From Telmatactis stephensoni (taxonomy: Eukaryota; Cnidaria; Anthozoa; Actiniaria; Isophelliidae), in the NCBI GenBank assembly GCA_029948255.1, contig JALIZF010001676.1:437001-501000 (forward strand): a stretch of DNA of 64,000 nucleotides. The letters run 5' to 3'. The position numbers were made by a program, and so were the translations under genes. Positions within the stretch are counted from its first letter, which is position 1. Every line of letters begins with the position of its first letter. Positions 59,901-64,000 of this stretch are shown piece after piece. The notes beneath the pieces are model-generated. The model had not been told where the DNA came from. It did no database searches and saw only the letters and a program-made list of their open reading frames with translations.

Positions 59901-62900
59901 GATCACTTACTTCTCAAGGGTTTTGCGAATCTCACGAAAAATCTTCTGCTGTCGATGTCTAATGCTTGTCTTGTGCTTTTCAAGCGTATAACTGTTATGC
60001 ATAGGCTTTTTGCAAGTATTGCAAACGAAACTGTGCATCAGAGATTCCTGTTCCCAGTCATCGTCATCATCAGAGTCAAACATAGCTAATGCGGCTTCTT
60101 CTCCTCCTCCAAAAATAATCTTCCCTTGAACTTGCTGGCAGAGGTTCAGGTGGAAGCATAATGCATCAAGAACATCGCTAAATGTAACGCCTCCGGTTAC
60201 ATACTCGACGCTAAATTTACACTCATAAATTTCCCTCAACTCTTTTATTTTCATTGTTTCTTTAAGCTGCTGTTGTTCGAGGTAAGTATCAAATCCCTTG
60301 GCTATTCCTATCTTCTGTGTTCTATCGCTGGACCCGCTTGCACCAAATTTAGACCGCTTATACGGAAAAACCATTCTGTAAGAACAAAACGGAGACAGAG
60401 CCCCGTAAGTAAATATAAGTACAAAGCATGCTGATGTGCTATGTTAGGTTAGGCGAGCCTGCTTACGCCTCGTGCTTCTCTTTTTACTGCTATCTTGTCT
60501 TTTCGCAGTTCCAAAGTGCTTTACAAATTCAGCGTAGTACGTTGTAGCCTACCGCGTAGCAGGCGTTCCCGTGGGGCAAGGAATCCGGACACAGGTGCGC
60601 AGGCTAAGTACGTCACGTTAAGAGTTGTTGCTGCGAGCATACCGAACAGCGACACAAATCTCCATGGTATTCCTGTGTTGAGATTAGTTTAGTCCATATA
60701 TCGGAAGTGCATGGGGATACCTACAGTCGATCGATATGTTTGCAGCCCCAGTAGGCCGCAGATGATACCCAACCGACGTTATCGGCTGACATATTGACTT
60801 AAGCTAAGTACGTATATGATCCAATAGAAAATCTAAATAATTAAATAATGCTTAGCAAATTGACGATTAAAAAATTACTCATTATACAATGTACCTTTTC
60901 ATGAAACCTTCAGGTGCATTATAATCTTTTACTCGTGGATGAATCACTTTTTTTACATCGTGCATTTCTTCTTTAGTATTTTTTTCCGCGGTACGGGTAA
61001 CAATATCTTCAGCAATATCTTTCTGCTTATAAGGCAACAATTCCTCAAAGAAGCACCGTGCATGCAGATATTCGTCTTCATTCACTGTTACCAAGAGCTC
61101 AACTTTTTCACCGCGATTATTGCCCATTTCCTCAGTAACAAAAAGTTTTTCAAGATCACTTCTCAGCTCACCAGACTTGTACCTTTAGAGGCAAATCAGA
61201 AACACTCATAATCAGTTCACATACATAACGTAATTTATTTGTTCATTTATTTGTTCGTTTTCAGTTGTGCGTTTGAGCCCCAAAAATAATGCCCACAAAG
61301 ATAGCTAGACAGATATACTTTTTAATCATTAAGAATATTACCACTAACATCAACTCTGTTGTTGCGTGTCTTGTGATGATCTAAACTCACCTCTTCCAGA
61401 AATCTTCAAGTGCATCAAGATCCATTACTCGTAGCTGTATTTCTATTGATCCCTCGCGTACATTTTCTGCGTGTATTCTGGCATTATGGATAATAGTATC
61501 TTGAATCGTAGTTAATAATGATGTAGGGTCCCCTCGATGATTCTCACAGACGACTCTGAAATCTCCGTTGGGCACACGAACTACAATGCCTTAAAACAAC
61601 AATTTATCAGGCTCACTTCTACTGGGGAAGACAAGACAAGGGGGGATAGTTGGGACACTAATGAAAAATATCTGCTTATGCGTGCATATTACGGCGTATT
61701 ACTCTGTCGTACCCAGAGCACCTCGGCCGTCGTTCCTCCCCTAACGGTGGCTCTTATCAAGAAATGTGTTAGCTTTTTGCGTGTTCTGGTCATTTGTGTA
61801 TACATAAAATTTCTCTTGCATACAAGACAAAGATATTGCATTATATATGAAGACGTTATGTGAATACTGGCCCTAAGTTTCAATTAAGAATTGACCGTTT
61901 TGAAATTTTGTGAAACCATTGTTGAAGGCAAGCGTATAAAAAGCAACATTTGCATAAGTTTACAAAAATCACAAAGACGTGACTACGAGCATGCGCAGAC
62001 GTTCTACACTATTGTCGATAGTGGGATAAAAATTCTTGGGTGAAAACCCCTAATTTGAAAGCTTGCAGTTATGAATCATATAGATCAGTTTGCATTTTTC
62101 ACTACCGACCGACCACAAAATTAGCAATTTTAATTTCTGGACAAGCAATTGATTCGTGTAGAGGAGGTAGAGGAGTTTAGTACCTGTATATGGTCCCATA
62201 TGTACATTCAAGAAGAAACTGCATACCGGTATACCGTAGTTAGCCGTAAAAATGCTCATCAAAGGTACATTAACTAACAGTGCCCTTAAATACTATTATA
62301 AGAAGACTCGATCGATAGAGTATACTATAAAAAGTACAATTGGGTGTTCTCAGCAACCGAGGAAGTGTACTTTAGATATAAAATTGGGCCAAGAGCAAAA
62401 CCTTGCAGTACTCAACAATCTAGACCGAGATCTAGAGGGACAGATAAAGAGCCATCTATTTAAAGCAAACTTCAACACACCGGTTTTAGGGAAGTAGGCC
62501 ACTTCCAGCTTCAAGCAACAGCCGGTTGACGATTTGACAGATTGCAGATAGCAACACTCAGGACTGACTGAGAAGTATGTTAGCGGAAAATGGATCGAGG
62601 CTGCTGCATAGGACTTTAACTGGGAACACTTTACTTGATATGAAATATTTGATAGTTCATCAACAGATATGGGAGAAAATAAATGTTGTTTTGCATTGAG
62701 ACATAGTTGAATCAAGGTAGGAAAATGAAAATGATCCAGAAAAGAAAATTGATTTTATATATTAATGATTTTGTCCTTGAAAAAGTGAACGAGACAAGTG
62801 CTGTAAAAAGTAAAGTCCAGCTTTTTACTTGAAGCATATATACCTAACTCCATTATAAGAGCGTTAGAATGGACAGCTATTTTCAAGTCTTTTCGCTTGA

Positions 62901-64000
62901 AATTCGATATTTAATAGCTTGACTAAACTCATAAACTTATATTTTCCTCGAGATTCCTTTATAACTGTTTATAACTTTGATGACGTCTGGAATTTATATG
63001 AATATTGACTTTGGTCTCTGATTGTATTATATTTAAATTTATCATTCTGGAAGAATTCCTCGAGGTCACGAAATCGTTGAGCAGTACTTTTATCATTCTT
63101 ATCTTCAACATGAAAATTGAGTTTTCGATATGCAAATGAATTTCAAAAGAAAAATACACGCATGCGCAGACAAATTCTCTACATGTTCTGTTTGTTATGA
63201 AACCATATTAGAACACATGCTGATTCGTTTGCGTGTGGCAATCTGAACATGTCTGTAACACACAAAAGTATAAAATAATAAAACCCAAAAAACCCTAAAA
63301 CCGTTTTCTTGGACTCAATGTAGAATATACCACAGGTAATGAAGGATCCTTTTCCATTCATGACAAGTTGTTTTGATTTCTGCAACGATTTCAGTTAAAG
63401 AGTGATATGATCTGCGATGGAAACTATTATCCCCGTGTCTTCTTCAAGAATACAATGACATTCGCTTGGGTTAATCGATCGATCTAAGGTGTACATACCT
63501 GGGAATTGAGAAAAGTAAGCCCTGATATCACCTTGAGTGATGGGACCAGTGAGATTCCTGTTGATCTGTTCTTCCCATTCTTGGATTGAGTCTCTACTAT
63601 ACGTTCCAACTATTCTTAACAAAGCTTCTTTGACTTCCGCCCAATATTTAGTGAACAGTTTTTTAGAAAGTTGTTGCTTGTTGTGGGCATATACTGTATT
63701 ACGATAAAACCTTATTCTCGCTATATCTGCTACCAAAGATTCATCTGTAGCTTTAGGGAGTGTATCCCATCGAGGAGACCACGGCGCCTCGAGCCCACAA
63801 ATATTCCTCAGCAATTTGATAAGTAAAGTTAAATCAAAATTTTCAGACTTGCCACAAGGTGAAATCAACTTCTTCCATTCAACTGAAGACAAAATATTAT
63901 CGTCTTTGAGTTGTTGCAAAAGGCTTCGATTTGACCTTAAAACGTTTTTAAGGTTTGAAGGAGGATGTTTAGAATCGAATAATCCTCTTATAATTTCTGT
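43778..64000 (-). CDS. HEPN / TRADD-N-like / zinc finger / MOV10-type RNA helicase fusion (5' end outside window)
   Basis: Exons: 64000-63499, 61589-61391, 61182-60895, 60375-59911, 59677-59433, 59211-58956, 58126-57973, 56659-56517, 56216-56043, 55834-55690, 55520-55359, 54802-54687, 54189-53993, 53817-53401, 45719-45540, 45058-44970, 44795-44686, 43854-43778. All phases match except for a 2-base lesion in exon 53817-53401. About 1300 residues are seen. N-terminus: DZIP3-type HEPN ([31 protein letters not shown], with R-x5-H). Next: a TRADD-N-like block ([33 protein letters not shown]). Then an acidic run and a C2H2 finger ([19 protein letters not shown]). The helicase has [49 protein letters not shown] and [12 protein letters not shown], ending [11 protein letters not shown]10 is a 5'-3' RNA helicase restricting retroelements and viruses. 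The fusion is inferred from phase continuity. Confidence 0.85.
43925..44065. mobile_element. Decayed MITE, copy B of the 3.8 kb family
   Basis: CTCTAATAGATGCATAGATG followed by ACGTCAAAATGTGG matches the arm of the element at 3780-3938. AATCAGAGGGCGCGTAGTAT matches the flanking CCAATCAGAGCGCGCG word. One arm is missing. It lies in the last intron of the MOV10 fusion gene. Confidence 0.65.
46324..47319 (+). CDS. P2X7 ballast-type cysteine-rich domain protein carried by the transposon
   Basis: Three exons, 46324-46592, 46857-47084 and 47160-47319, join in phase 2 each time (about 218 residues). The N-terminal exon is acidic and Ser-rich ([20 protein letters not shown]), low in order. The second exon opens with [20 protein letters not shown], where C-x-C-x2-C and the following CC resemble the zinc-binding cysteines of the P2X7 C-terminal ballast domain, then [20 protein letters not shown]. 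The third exon has [20 protein letters not shown] and [17 protein letters not shown], matching the AYR...W...LPSC...IR pattern of P2X7. There is no membrane segment and no channel domain, so it is not a P2X receptor. An upstream in-frame Met at 46192 falls inside the terminal repeat and is less likely. A role as accessory or DNA-binding protein of the element is inference. Confidence 0.8.
47603..52722 (-). CDS. THAP-domain DDE transposase, Kolobok superfamily
   Basis: Nine exons: 52722-52351, 52260-51958, 51598-51384, 51061-50521, 50239-49804, 49579-49408, 48525-48377, 48212-48024, 47766-47603. The start [14 protein letters not shown] opens a THAP zinc finger ([52 protein letters not shown]). 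A basic/Cys region and a coiled coil ([20 protein letters not shown]) follow, then an acidic stretch. The catalytic core has [20 protein letters not shown] (likely first Asp), [15 protein letters not shown] with [15 protein letters not shown] (second Asp region) and [18 protein letters not shown] (likely catalytic Glu). The C-terminus is a Lys-rich repeat (EAAAKKKKS). No internal stops or phase breaks were found, so the enzyme may be functional. Assignment to Kolobok rests on THAP plus these motifs and on the TTAA at one end. Confidence 0.82.
47903..47971. repeat. (GA)n microsatellite
   Basis: An almost pure run of about 33 AG units in the last intron of the transposase gene. Confidence 0.95.
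52863..52928 (+). pseudogene. Orphan exon of alanine aminotransferase (GPT-like)
   Basis: A 66-base open segment bounded by an acceptor (TCTATTCAATTAG) and a donor (AAAG then GTAGGC), phase 0 on both sides. It encodes [20 protein letters not shown] plus TK, which lines up over its full length with the [21 protein letters not shown] segment of vertebrate GPT2. I find no other GPT exons nearby. It lies about 20 bases outside the right end of the Kolobok element, in the MOV10 intron, and on the opposite strand to MOV10. Confidence 0.75.
53042..53385. mobile_element. Two adjacent palindromic MITE segments
   Basis: GATATCAATGAAATACCAGG (about 53051) is mirrored by CCTGGATATTTCATTGATAT (about 53202-53221). 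A second palindrome at 53240-53372 pairs TTTTATCTTCTCGTGTTGA with TCAACACTCGAAGATAAAA and has the centre CACTCGTTCACTGCGCTCAC. The right edge is within about 30 bases of the MOV10 splice donor at 53400. Confidence 0.75.
56250..56281. repeat. (CAT)n microsatellite
   Basis: A short CAT run about 35 bases upstream (in transcript sense) of the MOV10 exon that starts at 56216. Confidence 0.9.
57419..57595. mobile_element. Palindromic MITE with TAGAGTGGATTTCGTATGAC ends
   Basis: The left end TAGAGTGGATTTCGTATGAC is mirrored by GTCATACGAAATCCACTCTA. The arms are GGC/ACGG-rich (CGGCACGGCCACGG type) and nearly perfect, around an AATTTTTTAAAG centre. TA at each end suggests a TA target as used by Tc1/mariner-type elements. 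It is inserted into MITE copy C. Confidence 0.82.
57617..57773. mobile_element. Palindromic MITE with TAGAGCGGTTTTCATATGAC ends
   Basis: The left end TAGAGCGGTTTTCATATGAC is mirrored by CATGCGAAAACTGCTCTA, with GGTACGGTTACGG-type arms. It is a sister of the 57419-57595 element, inserted 21 bases further along in the same host MITE. Weaker relatives occur at about 20990-21060 and 35945-36050. Confidence 0.8.
58690..58803. repeat. Imperfect palindrome (MITE-like)
   Basis: GGCAGCTATGTTGGTTGT at the left pairs with ACAACCAACATGGCTGCC at the right. The arms continue outward to CAGAGAGTGAATTGAAC against GTTCACTCTGG. It lies in an intron of the MOV10 fusion gene. Confidence 0.7.

Noticed and set aside
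60372..60374. Start codon of a stand-alone MOV10 gene at 60374
   Set aside because: A splice acceptor (TTCTTACAG) lies one base upstream and the phase agrees exactly with the preceding exon, so this Met is more likely internal. An alternative promoter cannot be excluded.

Overview
The window is nuclear DNA from an animal, most likely an anthozoan cnidarian such as a stony coral or sea anemone. The genes are split into short exons with GT-AG introns. The intergenic and intronic DNA is AT-rich and crowded with palindromic MITEs, microsatellites and a tRNA-derived SINE. The protein set (MOV10, ADAM10, XPNPEP3, clathrin light chain, DNAJC19, a BCL-2 member, and HEPN and TRADD-N-like domains) fits an early-branching metazoan. 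The species assignment is an inference. Exon coordinates were read by hand from reading frame, splice consensus and phase, so single-base borders may be off where noted.

Layout: (1) 1-719, minus, N-terminal part of a class A GPCR running off the left edge. (2) 756-11493, about 10.7 kb with no recognised gene, filled with MITEs and simple repeats. (3) 11494-22857, minus, XPNPEP3, a mitochondrial-type Xaa-Pro aminopeptidase of 16 exons with all five metal ligands. (4) 23384-29113, plus, ADAM10, head to head with XPNPEP3, with one apparent frameshift. (5) 31708-33605, plus, a two-exon BOK-like BCL-2 family gene. (6) 36363-40166, minus, clathrin light chain, with a duplicated candidate cassette exon. 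(7) 40669-42133, plus, DNAJC19/TIM14, head to head with clathrin light chain. (8) 43778-64000, minus, a large gene whose 18 visible coding exons run in matching phase from an N-terminal DZIP3-type HEPN domain, through a TRADD-N-like domain and a Cys2His2 finger, into a complete MOV10-type SF1 RNA helicase.

The HEPN-TRADD_N-MOV10 fusion is the most interesting object here. It joins a domain fold with a potential ribonuclease motif and an immune-adaptor-like domain to an antiviral and anti-retroelement helicase. Its largest intron (45720-53400) contains an apparently intact Kolobok-type DNA transposon. That element has a nine-exon THAP-domain DDE transposase on the minus strand and a convergent three-exon gene with a P2X7 ballast-type cysteine domain on the plus strand, between degenerate terminal inverted repeats. 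Just outside it lies an orphan alanine aminotransferase exon with intact splice signals.

Two host genes (ADAM10 and the MOV10 fusion) each carry a lesion that breaks exon phase and fits a two-base contraction of a dinucleotide repeat. These may be real alleles or consensus errors.
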